Assembly (NCBI RefSeq): GCF_001512305.1
Contig: NZ_LNUT01000005.1
Coordinates: 65,090-129,089, forward strand
Reading direction: 5' to 3'
Length of the DNA: 64,000 nt
Source: Arthrobacter sp. EPSL27
GTDB taxonomy: Bacteria > Actinomycetota > Actinomycetes > Actinomycetales > Micrococcaceae
Positions 43,361 to 52,152 of the stretch are shown one piece after another (position 1 is the stretch's first letter; every line of letters starts with the position of its first letter). The notes beneath the pieces are model-generated. The model worked only from the letters and a program-made list of their open reading frames with translations, did no database searches and had not been told where the DNA came from. The translations under genes were made by a program, and so were the position numbers.

Positions 43361-43669
43361 CGGCGGTCCATTCTTCGCTTGCAGCGCGGTGGCTGGTTGT
43401 GGGATTCGACGGAACCTACTCTATGCTGTTCACCGGACCGTCCGGGGTGACGGCGAGGAAATGTGACTGTGTACGTGTCAGTTGCTTTCCCGCCTGATTC
43501 TCCGGTGCCGCTGTCGGGTTTTTTTCGGGAGCAAAGCGGGTCCGGTGGGGCCAGTTCGACGTAGGCGCAGTTGTTGCGTAGACTGGTTCTCCGGTGTTGA
43601 AAACACGATTGATGGTCTGCGCCTCAGGAACGTCTGGGGAAACTGGCCGGAACCGGGTTTCGATTCCAT
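43361..43669 (+). promoter_or_regulatory. Gap upstream of tRNA-Trp with candidate promoter
   Basis: The gap carries TTCGAC (43555-43560), an 18-bp spacer and TAGACT (43579-43584) about 85 bp before tRNA-Trp, which probably drives tRNA-Trp, secE and nusG. A small GTGTT/AACAC dyad follows the -10. A T7 run near 43520 without a good stem is not a terminator. Confidence 0.5.
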
Positions 43670-43742
43670 AGGGTAGTGGCGCAATTGGTAGCGCAGCGGT
43701 CTCCAAAACCGCAGGTTGCAGGTTCGAGTCCTGTCTGCCCTG
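43670..43742 (+). tRNA. trpT: tRNA-Trp (CCA)
   Basis: A 73-nt cloverleaf. The acceptor stem AGGGTAG pairs with CTGCCCT; discriminator is G. The D-loop has TGGCGCAATTGGTAGCGCA, the anticodon loop reads CTCCAAA (anticodon CCA), and the T-loop has GGTTCGAGTCC. CCA is not encoded. It lies 93 bp before secE, an arrangement usual in actinobacteria. Confidence 0.96.
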
Positions 43743-43835
43743 CGCAAGCTGTTCCGGTATCTCCGGAACAAGCGCAGCAACCATGGTTCAGTTCAGAGCC
43801 GGGTATCCGACATTGCGAGGATGAGTGAGGATCAG

Positions 43836-44105
43836 GTGACCGAAACGGCTGCAAGCAGCTCCAGTGGCCGCCCCGCCAAGAATGCCCCCAAGGCAGGCTT
43901 CTTCGCTCGAATCGCGCTCTTCATCCGCCAGGTCATCGGCGAACTGAAGAAGGTCGTTGCACCGACCCGCAAGGAACTGATCAACTACACGCTCGTGGTG
44001 CTGGTGTTCGTGGTCATCATGATGCTCATCGTCACCCTGCTGGATCTGGCCTTCGGGACCGGAGCCGCATGGGTCTTCGGCGGCACAGGCCCCGCGGACA
44101 ACTAA
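43836..44105 (+). CDS. secE: Preprotein translocase subunit SecE
   Basis: An 89-residue inner-membrane protein that clamps SecY in the SecYEG channel. A polar head (ASSSSGRPAKNAPKAG) is followed by FFARIALFIRQVIGELKKVVAPTRKEL, the conserved amphipathic helix, and one membrane helix (NYTLVVLVFVVIMMLIVTLL). I chose the GTG at 43836, which has GTGAGGATC upstream; an in-frame ATG at 43821 is possible. It sits directly before nusG. Confidence 0.93.
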   Translation: MTETAASSSSGRPAKNAPKAGFFARIALFIRQVIGELKKVVAPTRKELINYTLVVLVFVVIMMLIVTLLDLAFGTGAAWVFGGTGPADN

Positions 44106-44221
44106 GGCGACCGCTCCGCAGACTGCGTGGAACAACCACCGGACATCCGGAGGTTCCGCGGGGTGTGCGGAATTGAGTCATTTAAATAGGCATGTTAGGC
44201 AATGAGGAAGCAGGAGACCAA

Positions 44222-45064
44222 GTGTCTGAGCAGGAGCTCGAGGTAACTGAGACTGAGCTGGATAAGAGCCAGGACGCCGCGGTGGAAGCCGGGGAAGAGT
44301 CCGAGGCTGTTGCTGCTGCGCCCGAATCCGACGTAGCTGACGAATCTGATGACGCGGTTGCCGAGCCTGTCGAGGCCGGCGCCGAGGACGCCGATGCGGC
44401 TGACGACGCCGAAGGCTCTGAGGAGTCCGGCGACGCGCTGGCCGCTGCCGCCGCCGCCGCAGCTGTCGATCCCGCTGAAGAGTTCAAGGCCAAACTGCGC
44501 CGCCAGGAGGGTGACTGGTACGTCATCCACTCCTACGCCGGCTACGAAAACCGCGTCAAGGCCAACCTTGAGACCCGCATCCAGACCCTGGACATGGAAG
44601 ATTACATCTTCGAAATCCAGGTCCCCATGGAGGAAGTCGTTGAGATCAAGAACGCTCAGCGCAAGGTCATCAACCGCGTCCGCATCCCCGGCTACGTCCT
44701 GGTCCGCATGGACCTGACCGACGCGTCCTGGGGCGCCGTCCGGCACACCCCCGGCGTCACCGGCTTCGTGGGCAACGCCCACAACCCGGTCCCGCTGCGC
44801 CTGGACGAGGTCTTCTCCATGCTCGCCCCGGTCTTCGAGGAAGAGCAGGCCGAGAAGGGCAAGCCCGTCAAGCACGCTGCCGCGCAGATCGACGTCGACT
44901 TCGAGGTCGGCGAGTCCGTCATCGTCAAGGAGGGCCCCTTCGAGACCCTCCCGGCCACGATCTCCGAAATCAAGGTGGACTCCCAGACCCTCGTGGTGCT
45001 GGTCTCCATCTTCGAACGCGAGACCCCGGTCACGCTGGCGTTCAACCAGGTCAGCAAGATCTAG
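44222..45064 (+). CDS. nusG: Transcription elongation/antitermination factor NusG
   Basis: A 280-residue factor that binds RNA polymerase and, via its KOW domain, S10 or Rho. An ~95-residue acidic, Ala/Asp/Glu-rich N-terminal extension precedes the NGN domain ([44 protein letters not shown]) and the KOW domain ([20 protein letters not shown] ... FNQVSKI). The GTG at 44222 has AGGAGA 6 nt upstream, which is better than the ATG at 44192. Long acidic heads are usual in actinobacterial NusG. Confidence 0.94.
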   Translation: MSEQELEVTETELDKSQDAAVEAGEESEAVAAAPESDVADESDDAVAEPVEAGAEDADAADDAEGSEESGDALAAAAAAAAVDPAEEFKAKLRRQEGDWYVIHSYAGYENRVKANLETRIQTLDMEDYIFEIQVPMEEVVEIKNAQRKVINRVRIPGYVLVRMDLTDASWGAVRHTPGVTGFVGNAHNPVPLRLDEVFSMLAPVFEEEQAEKGKPVKHAAAQIDVDFEVGESVIVKEGPFETLPATISEIKVDSQTLVVLVSIFERETPVTLAFNQVSKI

Positions 45065-45086
45065 CAGATCCCACAGAATTCGTCCC

Positions 45087-45137
45087 GGCCGCCCGCTTTA
45101 GCGGCCAGGGACGGCCGGCCGCCTCGCCATGGCGGCC
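45087..45137 (+). promoter_or_regulatory. Two-hairpin leader before rplK
   Basis: GGCCGC (45087-45092)/GCGGCC (45101-45106) and GGCCGCC (45117-45123)/GGCGGCC (45131-45137) form two hairpins in the 5' leader of rplK-rplA. They may be part of an L1-binding autoregulatory site or a weak terminator after nusG; no T-run follows. Confidence 0.4.
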
Positions 45138-45193
45138 ACCAACCTGAGGCACGCTCCTGTGTCCCAGGACATTATTGAGAGAAGGACCCTACA

Positions 45194-45625
45194 TTGGCTC
45201 CCAAGAAGAAGGTCACCGGCCTCATCAAGCTGCAGATCCAGGCAGGTGCCGCTAACCCGGCCCCGCCGATCGGTCCTGCGCTTGGCCAGCACGGCGTCAA
45301 CATCATGGAATTCTGCAAGGCGTACAACGCTGCGACGGAAGCCCAGCGCGGCAACGTTATTCCGGTTGAAATCACCGTCTACGAGGACCGCTCGTTCACG
45401 TTCATCACCAAGACCCCGCCGGCTGCAGAGCTCATCAAGAAGGCTGCAGGCGTCGCCAAGGGTTCGGCTACCCCGCACACCGTCAAGGTTGCCAAGCTGA
45501 CCCAGGCCCAGGTCAACGAGATCGCCTCCACCAAGATGGAAGACCTCAACGCCACCAGCCTGGAAGGCGCCGCGAAGATCATCGCCGGCACCGCCCGCTC
45601 GATGGGTATCACCGTAGAAGGCTAA
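45194..45625 (+). CDS. rplK: 50S ribosomal protein L11
   Basis: A 143-residue protein of the GTPase-associated stalk base. [20 protein letters not shown] and [22 protein letters not shown] are the N-terminal thiostrepton-site block; [21 protein letters not shown] is the rRNA-binding C-terminal domain. The start is a rare TTG, preceded by GAGAAGGA. It is followed by rplA after 187 bp that contain a dispersed repeat. Confidence 0.97.
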
Positions 45626-45712
45626 ATAGCCTTCACCGCTGATACGGCGCCAGGATTCGGGAAACCGACCGCGACGCCGGACAGCACCGCCGGGCGACCG
45701 GCACCACCTAAA

Positions 45713-45749
45713 CATAGAAATGTCGAGACTCCGGAAGCACTTCCGGAAA
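45713..45749 (-). repeat. 37-bp dispersed repeat, copy B, inside rplK-rplA gap
   Basis: Identical over 37 bp to copy A at 39424-39460, in the opposite orientation. It holds two small dyads: ACAT-AGAA-ATGT and CCGGAAG-CA-CTTCCGG. It lies 64 bp before the rplA ribosome-binding site in a normally compact operon, so it is a recent insertion or a mobile repeat. Confidence 0.8.
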
Positions 45750-45812
45750 CCCGACTTGTGGCAGGGCCCAGCGCGGTCCGCAGACCACAACTGCACAAGG
45801 AGAATAAGCAGC

Positions 45813-46520
45813 ATGGCAAAGCGCAGCAAAGCATATGAGGCAGCCGCCGCCAAGATCGACGCGGAGAAGTTCTACGCGCCGTTCGAGGCAGTGACGCTGG
45901 CCAAGGACACCAACCCGTCCAAGTTCGACGCCACCGTTGAGGTCGCATTCCGCCTGGGCGTTGACCCGCGCAAGGCTGACCAGATGGTCCGCGGCACCGT
46001 AAACCTGCCGCACGGCACCGGTAAGGTCGCCCGCGTCCTCGTTTTCGCAACGGGCGACAAGGCTGAGGCAGCAATCGCAGCCGGCGCCGACTTCGTTGGT
46101 TCCGACGACATGATCGAAAAGATCGCTGGCGGCTGGACTGACTTCGACGCCGCCGTTGCCACCCCTGACCTCATGGGCAAGGTTGGCCGCCTCGGTAAGG
46201 TCCTGGGTCCGCGTAACCTGATGCCGAACCCGAAGACCGGCACCGTGACCGCTGACGTGGCCAAGGCCGTCAACGACATCAAGGGTGGCAAGATCGACTT
46301 CCGCGTCGACAAGCACTCGAACCTGCACTTCATCATCGGCAAGGTGTCCTTCGACGCCGTCAAGCTGGCCGAGAACTACGCAGCCGCACTGGAAGAGGTC
46401 CTTCGCCTCAAGCCGTCCGCTTCCAAGGGCCGCTACATCCAGAAGGCCACCGTTGCCACCACGTTTGGCCCGGGCATCTCGGTTGACCCCAACGTCACCA
46501 AGGTCCTGACCGAGGCCTAA
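45813..46520 (+). CDS. rplA: 50S ribosomal protein L1
   Basis: A 235-residue stalk protein binding 23S rRNA helices 76-78 and, in many bacteria, its own mRNA as a repressor. [20 protein letters not shown] is the start; [20 protein letters not shown] and [20 protein letters not shown] are the RNA-binding blocks. ATG at 45813 has AAGGAG upstream. A terminator follows, then two GNAT-like genes. Confidence 0.97.
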   Translation: MAKRSKAYEAAAAKIDAEKFYAPFEAVTLAKDTNPSKFDATVEVAFRLGVDPRKADQMVRGTVNLPHGTGKVARVLVFATGDKAEAAIAAGADFVGSDDMIEKIAGGWTDFDAAVATPDLMGKVGRLGKVLGPRNLMPNPKTGTVTADVAKAVNDIKGGKIDFRVDKHSNLHFIIGKVSFDAVKLAENYAAALEEVLRLKPSASKGRYIQKATVATTFGPGISVDPNVTKVLTEA

Positions 46521-46540
46521 GCCTCGAGCTAGCCACAGAG

Positions 46541-46574
46541 AAGGCCGTTCCGCTTCCGCGGGGCGGCCTTTTCT
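46541..46574 (+). terminator. Terminator after rplA
   Basis: AAGGCCGTTCCGC pairs with GCGGGGCGGCCTT (13 bp, two G-T pairs; loop of about 6 nt), followed by TTTCT. It ends the rplKA unit. Confidence 0.75.
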
Positions 46575-46603
46575 GCGTCCCGGGGCCCGGCTAGGCTGTG
46601 CCG

Positions 46604-47698
46604 GTGACTGCTGTGACGTACCGCATAGAACCCTTGCGCCTGCCCGCCAGCCTGGAATCAAACGACGCCGCCGACTTCCTGGAGTTCAGCGCGCTGAGCG
46701 ATGCCCTGGTGATGGAAACCTGGGGGAACCTGGACCGTGCCACGCCGCCGGAGGGGCGGATCCAGTACTGGAAGGACGACGCCTACAGCCGGATGCAGTT
46801 TTTCTTCGTCCGGATCGATGGCCGCATGGTGGCCCGGTCCGTGATCCGCTTCGAGCAGCAGGAAAACCTCGGTAGCGCCACACTCCACGTGGACGTTTTG
46901 AACGCCCACACGGGCCGCGGGATCGGCCGGGCGCTGCTGTCCCATGCTGAAGCGCTGGCCGCAGCCGCCGGCCGTACCACCCTGATGACGTTCACCGAGC
47001 ACCCCGCCGACTTCGACGCCGACGGCCCGGACGTCCTGAAACCGGCCACCGGAACGGGCGCTCTGCCGGCGACCGCCCGGGCGGTCCGGTTCGCCGCCGC
47101 GGCCGGCTACCGGCTGGAACAGGTGGAGCGGTTCAGTTCCCTCACCTTGCCGGCGGATCCGGCCTGGCTGGATGCCCTGGAGCAGGAGGCCCTGGCCAAG
47201 TCGCAGGACTATGAGCTGGTCTCCTGGACCGACCGCTGCCCGGACGAGCACGTGGAGCAGCTGGCCGTCCTGATGTCCCGCATGAGCACGGATGCGCCCA
47301 CAGGCGCACTCAGCTACGAAGAAGAGACCTGGGATGTGGCACGCGTCCGGCACGTTGAGGACACCTGGCAGCGGGCCGGGAATGTCTCGCTCGTGACAGC
47401 GGCACGGCACCGGGCAAGCGGCGAGCTGGCGGCCTATACCGTGCTGGAACTGGCGCCCGGCAAACCGTGGCTGGCCGATCAGGACGACACCCTTGTGGCT
47501 GCCGCCCACCGCGGGCACCGGCTGGGCATGCTGGTCAAGATCGCCAACCTCCGCCGCCTGCTCGCGGAGTACCCGGCCGTTGAACGTGTTCTCACCTTCA
47601 ACGCCGCGGAAAACGACCACATGCTCGCCATCAACGTCGCCCTGGGTTTCCGGCCTGCGGGGTGGGACGGTGAATGGCAGCGCGTGGTCACGCCGTAA
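46604..47698 (+). CDS. GNAT-family protein, paralogue 1
   Basis: A 364-residue protein with two acetyltransferase-like halves. The first half has LHVDVLNAHTGRGIGRALLSHAEALAAAA, an acetyl-CoA loop (GRGIGR). The second has a shorter AHRGHRLGMLVKIANLRRLLAE match and ends AINVALGFRPAGWDGEWQRVV. It is similar in plan to MshD but lacks MshD-specific ends. TAGGCT ends 6 nt before the GTG at 46604 (leaderless); GTG at 46598 is an alternative. It is 27% or so like its neighbour by eye (not calculated). Substrate unknown. Confidence 0.8.
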   Translation: MTAVTYRIEPLRLPASLESNDAADFLEFSALSDALVMETWGNLDRATPPEGRIQYWKDDAYSRMQFFFVRIDGRMVARSVIRFEQQENLGSATLHVDVLNAHTGRGIGRALLSHAEALAAAAGRTTLMTFTEHPADFDADGPDVLKPATGTGALPATARAVRFAAAAGYRLEQVERFSSLTLPADPAWLDALEQEALAKSQDYELVSWTDRCPDEHVEQLAVLMSRMSTDAPTGALSYEEETWDVARVRHVEDTWQRAGNVSLVTAARHRASGELAAYTVLELAPGKPWLADQDDTLVAAAHRGHRLGMLVKIANLRRLLAEYPAVERVLTFNAAENDHMLAINVALGFRPAGWDGEWQRVVTP

Positions 47699-47806
47699 CC
47701 CATGGAACGGCGGCCCAAACCGGCATATGCTGGCGGATGAAAGCCCGGCCACTGCCGGGTTTCCGGCTCCGTGGTGGACGGCAGAACGGCTGGGGTGATG
47801 CCCTCT

Positions 47807-48916
47807 ATGGCAAACGACGTACGGATTGAACAGCTGTGGATTCCCGATTCCCTCGACGGGAAGGACGCTGCCGACTTCGTCGCCGCCGTCGAGGTGGGGC
47901 GCAGGGTGCGCATGCAGACGTGGGGGAGTGACGATCTTGCCTACGCCCCGCAGGAGAAACTGCTGGAGATGGCCGATCCGTACGAGCGGCAGGTCATCCT
48001 CGTCGCCAAGATCGACGGTGTGATTGTCGGGACGGTGGACATTGCGCTGCCCCTCGCGGACAACCTCGACCTGGCCGAGTTCGCCCTCGACGTCCTGCCG
48101 GAGTACCAGGGCCGGGGCGTCGGCCGGCAGTTGCTCAGGGCAGCGGAGCACTTTGCCCGTGACGAGGGCCGCCACACCATCCTGATCGACACCAATCATC
48201 CCAGCGCGTCGCTCGGTGACTCCGAGGCCGGCCAGCTGGTGCCCGGCACTGGCCTCGGTTTTGTGCCGATGAACAGCCGGGAAGTGGAGTTCGCCCGCCA
48301 CAGCGGCTACGCCCTGCAGCACATTGAACAGTTCAGTGCCTGCCAGCTGCCGCTCGACAGCGAGCTGGTCGAGGAACTGCAGACCGAGGCGGAAGAAGCC
48401 AACGCCGGCAGGTACCGCCTCCACCACTGGACGGACCGCTGCCCGGACCAGTGGCTGGAGGCCGTCGCCGCCCTGGAAAACAGCGCGGGCGAGGACGGTG
48501 TGCCGGGTGTCGACGACACGGTGATGGTGTTCGACGGCGGCATCCTCCGTGAGGCGGAGGACGTCGCCATCGCACAGGGGCGGCGAACGGTGGTCACCGC
48601 CGTCGAACACATTGGCAGCGGCGGACTGGTGGGCCTGACCACCATCAGCGTCCTGGCGCTGCGGCCCGACGTCGTCTTCCAGGACGACACGGTGGTCCTC
48701 CGGGAGCACCGCGGCAACAAGCTGGGACTGCTGATCAAAGTGGCCAACATGGAGCGGTTGTCCGAGCAGTTCCCCGACGCCCGGGTCCTCTACACCTGGA
48801 ACACCCCGGAAAACCGGTACCTGCTCAAGGTCAACCAGCAGCTGGGATTCACCACCGCGGGCGTGACGGGGATCTGGCAGAAAGAGCTGCCGGACTTCGG
48901 GCCGAGCGTCAGCTGA
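47807..48916 (+). CDS. GNAT-family protein, paralogue 2
   Basis: A 369-residue protein with the same two-part plan: FALDVLPEYQGRGVGRQLLR (acetyl-CoA loop) and VVLREHRGNKLGLLIKVANM, ending YLLKVNQQLGFTTAGVTGIW. Shared blocks with the previous gene (EDVAIAQGRR/..., RHSGYALQHIEQFSACQLPL vs AAAAGYRLEQVERFSSLTLP) show a tandem duplication. ATG 47807 is preferred over 47798 because GGGGTGA lies 9 nt upstream. It sits between the rplKA terminator and the rplJL leader. Function unknown. Confidence 0.78.
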   Translation: MANDVRIEQLWIPDSLDGKDAADFVAAVEVGRRVRMQTWGSDDLAYAPQEKLLEMADPYERQVILVAKIDGVIVGTVDIALPLADNLDLAEFALDVLPEYQGRGVGRQLLRAAEHFARDEGRHTILIDTNHPSASLGDSEAGQLVPGTGLGFVPMNSREVEFARHSGYALQHIEQFSACQLPLDSELVEELQTEAEEANAGRYRLHHWTDRCPDQWLEAVAALENSAGEDGVPGVDDTVMVFDGGILREAEDVAIAQGRRTVVTAVEHIGSGGLVGLTTISVLALRPDVVFQDDTVVLREHRGNKLGLLIKVANMERLSEQFPDARVLYTWNTPENRYLLKVNQQLGFTTAGVTGIWQKELPDFGPSVS

Positions 48917-48937
48917 ACGGGGCGCCAGCCGGCCGAT

Positions 48938-49164
48938 TTGGAGCACGCCCCGGGTCTCGCGTAAGCTGGGGGAACCAAAGACCGTCGGTTGTTGGAAATC
49001 CACTCTCCTGGGCATTGCTCACTTCTGCAGTTGTGTGCGGGGGATCCAAGTAGGTTTCCGGACGAAGGCCCCTCAACGCAGGGCGGCCGGCGCAGGTGAA
49101 CGAAGCAACGCTCCACGGACTACCGTGTTGAGAAAAGCCCCGTGCATCTGCGCGGGGCGTTTTT
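48938..49164 (+). promoter_or_regulatory. rplJL promoter, L10 leader and leader terminator
   Basis: TTGGAG (48938-48943), 18 bp, TAAGCT (48962-48967) is a candidate promoter. About 60-190 bp of structured RNA follows, then GCCCCGTG/CGCGGGGC (49137-49158, one G-T pair) with a T5 run, which would terminate before rplJ at 49222. Position and shape fit the L10(L12)4-binding leader known to control rplJL-rpoBC; antitermination in this organism is inference. Confidence 0.65.
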
Positions 49165-49221
49165 AGTTTTAGCGATCCTGAGGGGACCCGGAACACCGGC
49201 ACTATCCCCGGAAGGAGGGTT

Positions 49222-49812
49222 ATGGCAACGCCTACCAAGGTTTCAGCAGTAGCTGAGATCACTAACGATTTCAAGGAATCGAACGCCGCTGTCCTGACCG
49301 AATACCGTGGGCTCACCGTTGCACAGCTCAAGCAGCTGCGTGTTTCTCTCGGCCAGGACACCAAGTTCGCGGTCGTCAAGAACACCCTGACCGCCATTGC
49401 AGCCAAGGAAGCCGGTGTCGAAGCATTCGACGGCCAGCTTGCCGGCCCCACTGCAATCGCGTTCATCAAGGGTGACGCTGTTGCAGCTGCCAAGAGCCTG
49501 ACGGATTTTGCCAAGGCTAACAAGCAGCTGGTCATCAAGACCGGTTACTTCGAAGGCAAGGCACTGAACGCCAGCGAAGTTGCTGCCCTCGCAGCACTCG
49601 AGTCCCGCGAGCTGCAGCTCGCCAAGGTTGCAGGTGTCCTCAAGGCTCCTGCTGCCGCTGCTGCACGCATCATCGACGCCCTGCGCCTCAAGCTTGAAGA
49701 AGAGAACGGTGCACCGGCAGCTGCCGAAGCGCCCGCCGCTGAAGAAGCTCCGGCCGCAGAAGCAGCAGAGACCGAAGCTCCGGCCGAAGCCGCAGCCACC
49801 GAAGAGAACTAA
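49222..49812 (+). CDS. rplJ: 50S ribosomal protein L10
   Basis: A 196-residue stalk scaffold that carries L12 dimers on 23S rRNA. KVSAVAEITNDFKESNAAVL, RGLTVAQLKQLRVSLGQDTKF and KNTLTAIAAKEAG are conserved; the C-terminus is an Ala/Glu-rich L12-binding tail. GGAGG lies 7 nt before the ATG. It is followed by rplL after 79 bp. Confidence 0.96.
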   Translation: MATPTKVSAVAEITNDFKESNAAVLTEYRGLTVAQLKQLRVSLGQDTKFAVVKNTLTAIAAKEAGVEAFDGQLAGPTAIAFIKGDAVAAAKSLTDFAKANKQLVIKTGYFEGKALNASEVAALAALESRELQLAKVAGVLKAPAAAAARIIDALRLKLEEENGAPAAAEAPAAEEAPAAEAAETEAPAEAAATEEN

Positions 49813-49891
49813 CTTCTCTTTCACACCAGACTCCGGTGCGAAGGCAACGGCTGCGGCCGCCAAGCACCACCTATAGGAAGGACGCCACACC

Positions 49892-50269
49892 ATGGCGAAG
49901 CTCAGCAACGAAGAGCTCATTGAAGCTTTCAAGGAACTGACCATCATCGAGCTCTCCGAGTTCGTCAAGCTCTTCGAAGAGACCTTCGAAGTTACCGCAG
50001 CTGCTGTTGCCGTTGCCGGCCCCGCCGGTGGCGGAGCTGCTGAAGAGGCCGAAGAGAAGACCGACTTCGACGTCGTCCTCGAAGCCGCTGGCGACAAGAA
50101 GATCGCAGTGATCAAGGAAGTTCGCGCCATCACCTCCCTGGGCCTCAAGGAAGCCAAGGACCTGGTTGACAGCGCACCGAAGGCCGTCCTCGAAGGCGCC
50201 ACCAAGGAAGCTGCCGAGAAGGCCAAGGAGCAGCTCGAGGCTGCCGGCGCCACCGTTACCCTCAAGTAA
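49892..50269 (+). CDS. rplL: 50S ribosomal protein L7/L12
   Basis: A 125-residue acidic stalk protein that recruits GTPases. The N-terminal dimerisation domain ([21 protein letters not shown]) leads through an Ala/Gly hinge ([18 protein letters not shown]) to the factor-binding domain ([29 protein letters not shown]). AGGAAGGA lies before the ATG. A terminator follows. Confidence 0.97.
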   Translation: MAKLSNEELIEAFKELTIIELSEFVKLFEETFEVTAAAVAVAGPAGGGAAEEAEEKTDFDVVLEAAGDKKIAVIKEVRAITSLGLKEAKDLVDSAPKAVLEGATKEAAEKAKEQLEAAGATVTLK

Positions 50270-50305
50270 CGCTCGCAGTTCCGGAAGGCACTCCGCCTTT
50301 CACTC

Positions 50306-50341
50306 AGGAAACCCCGTCCACTCCGGTGGGCGGGGTTTCCT
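50306..50341 (+). terminator. Terminator after rplL
   Basis: AGGAAACCCCG (50306-50316) pairs perfectly with CGGGGTTTCCT (50331-50341). It separates rplJL from the minus-strand genes and thus from rpoB, which has its own upstream region. Confidence 0.8.
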
Positions 50342-50425
50342 GCATTTGGAGGCAACGCATCTGTTAACCCGGGGGAGTTAACCCGGGCGGGCCACATCAG
50401 GGCTGCGGCCTCAGTTGGGTTTGGA

Positions 50426-50932
50426 TTAGTTGGGTTCGGAGATATCCGCGACGACGGCGCCGAGGGCGGCGGTCAGGGCATCGGCGTCGACGAAGGCGCT
50501 GTAGCCGTGGGCTCCGGCGCCCATCGAGATCCGGCGGCCGGTAATGGTCCGGTCCGCGTACACGGGCCACGCCACGGTGCTTCCCAGCGGGGTAATGGTG
50601 CCGCGCTCGTAGCCCGTGGCGTCCAGGGCCACCTCCGCGGTGGGAAGGGAGAGCTTGTTGACGCCCACCAGGGCGCGGAGCTTGGGCCAGGAGATCTGCC
50701 GGTCACCCGGGATCAGGGCGAAGAGGAAGCTGCCGTCCTTGTGCTTGACGACGAGCGACTTCACGATGTCCCCGGGCTGGATCCCGAGGATCTGGGCGGC
50801 TTCCTCGAGGCTGTTCGCGGCCAGCCGCTCCACGAGGTGGACGCTGAGGCCCCGCGCGGCGGCGTCGGCCAGGAATCGGTCCCGGCCGGCGCCGCCTGCG
50901 GCCCCGGCGGTGGCGCCGGCGCTCTTAGTCAT
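50426..50932 (-). CDS. YbaK/EbsC-type aminoacyl-tRNA deacylase
   Basis: A 168-residue protein of the YbaK superfamily, which hydrolyses misacylated tRNA such as Cys-tRNA-Pro. SLEEAAQILGIQPGDIVKSL with its Lys (VKSLVVKHKDG) and FLFALIPGDRQISWPKLRAL are typical; GSTVAWPVYADRTI fits the C-terminal substrate loop. The ATG at 50932 starts the conserved part. It follows the thiolase gene by 20 bp. Confidence 0.82.
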   Translation of the reverse strand: MTKSAGATAGAAGGAGRDRFLADAAARGLSVHLVERLAANSLEEAAQILGIQPGDIVKSLVVKHKDGSFLFALIPGDRQISWPKLRALVGVNKLSLPTAEVALDATGYERGTITPLGSTVAWPVYADRTITGRRISMGAGAHGYSAFVDADALTAALGAVVADISEPN

Positions 50933-50952
50933 TGCGGGTTCCGTCCCGGCGC

Positions 50953-52152
50953 TCAGTCGCGGAAGAGCAGGAGCGCTTCGCCCTGGCCGCCGCCGCCGCA
51001 CAGGGAGACCGCGGCTTTGCCGCTGCCGCGCCGCTTCAGCTCATGCGCCGCATGCAGGGCCAGCCGGGCACCGGACGCGCCGATCGGGTGGCCCAGGGCG
51101 ATCGCTCCGCCGTGGATGTTGCACTGCTCCAGCGGGTAGCCGAGGTCCTTGAGTGACTGCACCGCCACGGACCCGAAGGCCTCGTTGATCTCAATGAAGT
51201 CCAGGTCGGCGGCGGACCAGCCGGCCTTGTCCAGGGCGCTCTTGATCGCGTTGGACGGCTGGGAGTGCAGCGAGTTGTCCGGGCCCGCCACCTGCCCCGG
51301 CTTGCCGACGACGGCGAGGTACTCGAGGCCGTTGTCCTCGGCGAACTTCCGCGAGGAGAGCACCAGGGCGGAGGCGCCGTCGGACAGGGGAGAGGAGTTC
51401 CCGGCCGTGATGGTGCCGTCCGTGACGAACGCCGCCCGCAGGCCCGCGAGCGAGCTGGTGGTGGTGTCGGGCCGGATGCCCTCGTCTGCGGTCAGGACGA
51501 TGGGATCGCCCTTGCGCTGCTTGACGCTGAGGGGGGCGATTTCGCCGTCGAACACACCGTCCTTGGCGGCCCGCGCGGCCCGCTGGTGTGAGGCTGCCGC
51601 CACCTCGTCCTGGGAGGTGCGGTCGATGCCCAGGGTGAGGTTCTTGGTCTCGGTGGACAGGCCCATGGACTGCCCGTCGAAGGCGTCGGTCAGCCCGTCG
51701 TGGGCGGCGGCGTCGAGCGCCTGGACCGAACCGTACGTCCAGCCCTGCCGGGAACCGGGCAGGAGGTGCGGGGCGCGGGTCATGGACTCCTGGCCGCCGG
51801 CGACGACGACAGTCGCGTCGCCGCTGCGGATCATGCGGGCGGCGTCGATCACCGCGGTCAGGCCGGAGAGGCAGACCTTGTTGATGGTCACCGTGGGAAC
51901 GTTCCAGCCGATGCCGGCGCCGATCGCGCTCTGGCGGGCGGGGTTCTGGCCGGCCCCGGCCTGCAGGACCTGGCCCATAACGACCGAGTCCACCTGATCG
52001 GCCTTTACGCCGCTGGCGGCCAGGGCTGCCCGGATGGCGTGGGCGCCAAGCTCCACGGCGGTGAAGCTGGCGAGCTGGCCGTTGAGCCGGCCCTGGGGGG
52101 TGCGGGCGGCGGCGAGGATGACAACATCATTGTTGTCCGCAGAGTTGGTCAT
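50953..52152 (-). CDS. Acetyl-CoA acetyltransferase (thiolase)
   Basis: A 399-residue enzyme that condenses or cleaves acyl-CoA. AAARTPQGRLNGQLASFTA and TINKVCLSGLTAVIDAARMI place the nucleophile Cys94. EAFGSVAVQSLKDLGY, IHGGAIALGHPIGASGAR and SLCGGGGQGEALLL hold the other catalytic His and Cys. ATG at 52152 has GGAAGAGA upstream; the preceding 46 residues of the frame are leader. It is independent of rpoB, which diverges from it. Confidence 0.93.
   Translation of the reverse strand: MTNSADNNDVVILAAARTPQGRLNGQLASFTAVELGAHAIRAALAASGVKADQVDSVVMGQVLQAGAGQNPARQSAIGAGIGWNVPTVTINKVCLSGLTAVIDAARMIRSGDATVVVAGGQESMTRAPHLLPGSRQGWTYGSVQALDAAAHDGLTDAFDGQSMGLSTETKNLTLGIDRTSQDEVAAASHQRAARAAKDGVFDGEIAPLSVKQRKGDPIVLTADEGIRPDTTTSSLAGLRAAFVTDGTITAGNSSPLSDGASALVLSSRKFAEDNGLEYLAVVGKPGQVAGPDNSLHSQPSNAIKSALDKAGWSAADLDFIEINEAFGSVAVQSLKDLGYPLEQCNIHGGAIALGHPIGASGARLALHAAHELKRRGSGKAAVSLCGGGGQGEALLLFRD

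Noticed and set aside
43501..43540. Terminator at the T7 run before tRNA-Trp
   Set aside because: No stable stem directly precedes the T-run, and the upstream gene is on the other strand.
46658..49015. 785-codon minus-strand frame opposite the GNAT pair
   Set aside because: Both plus-strand genes carry acetyl-CoA loops; the minus frame has no domain and would read through the rplJ promoter region.
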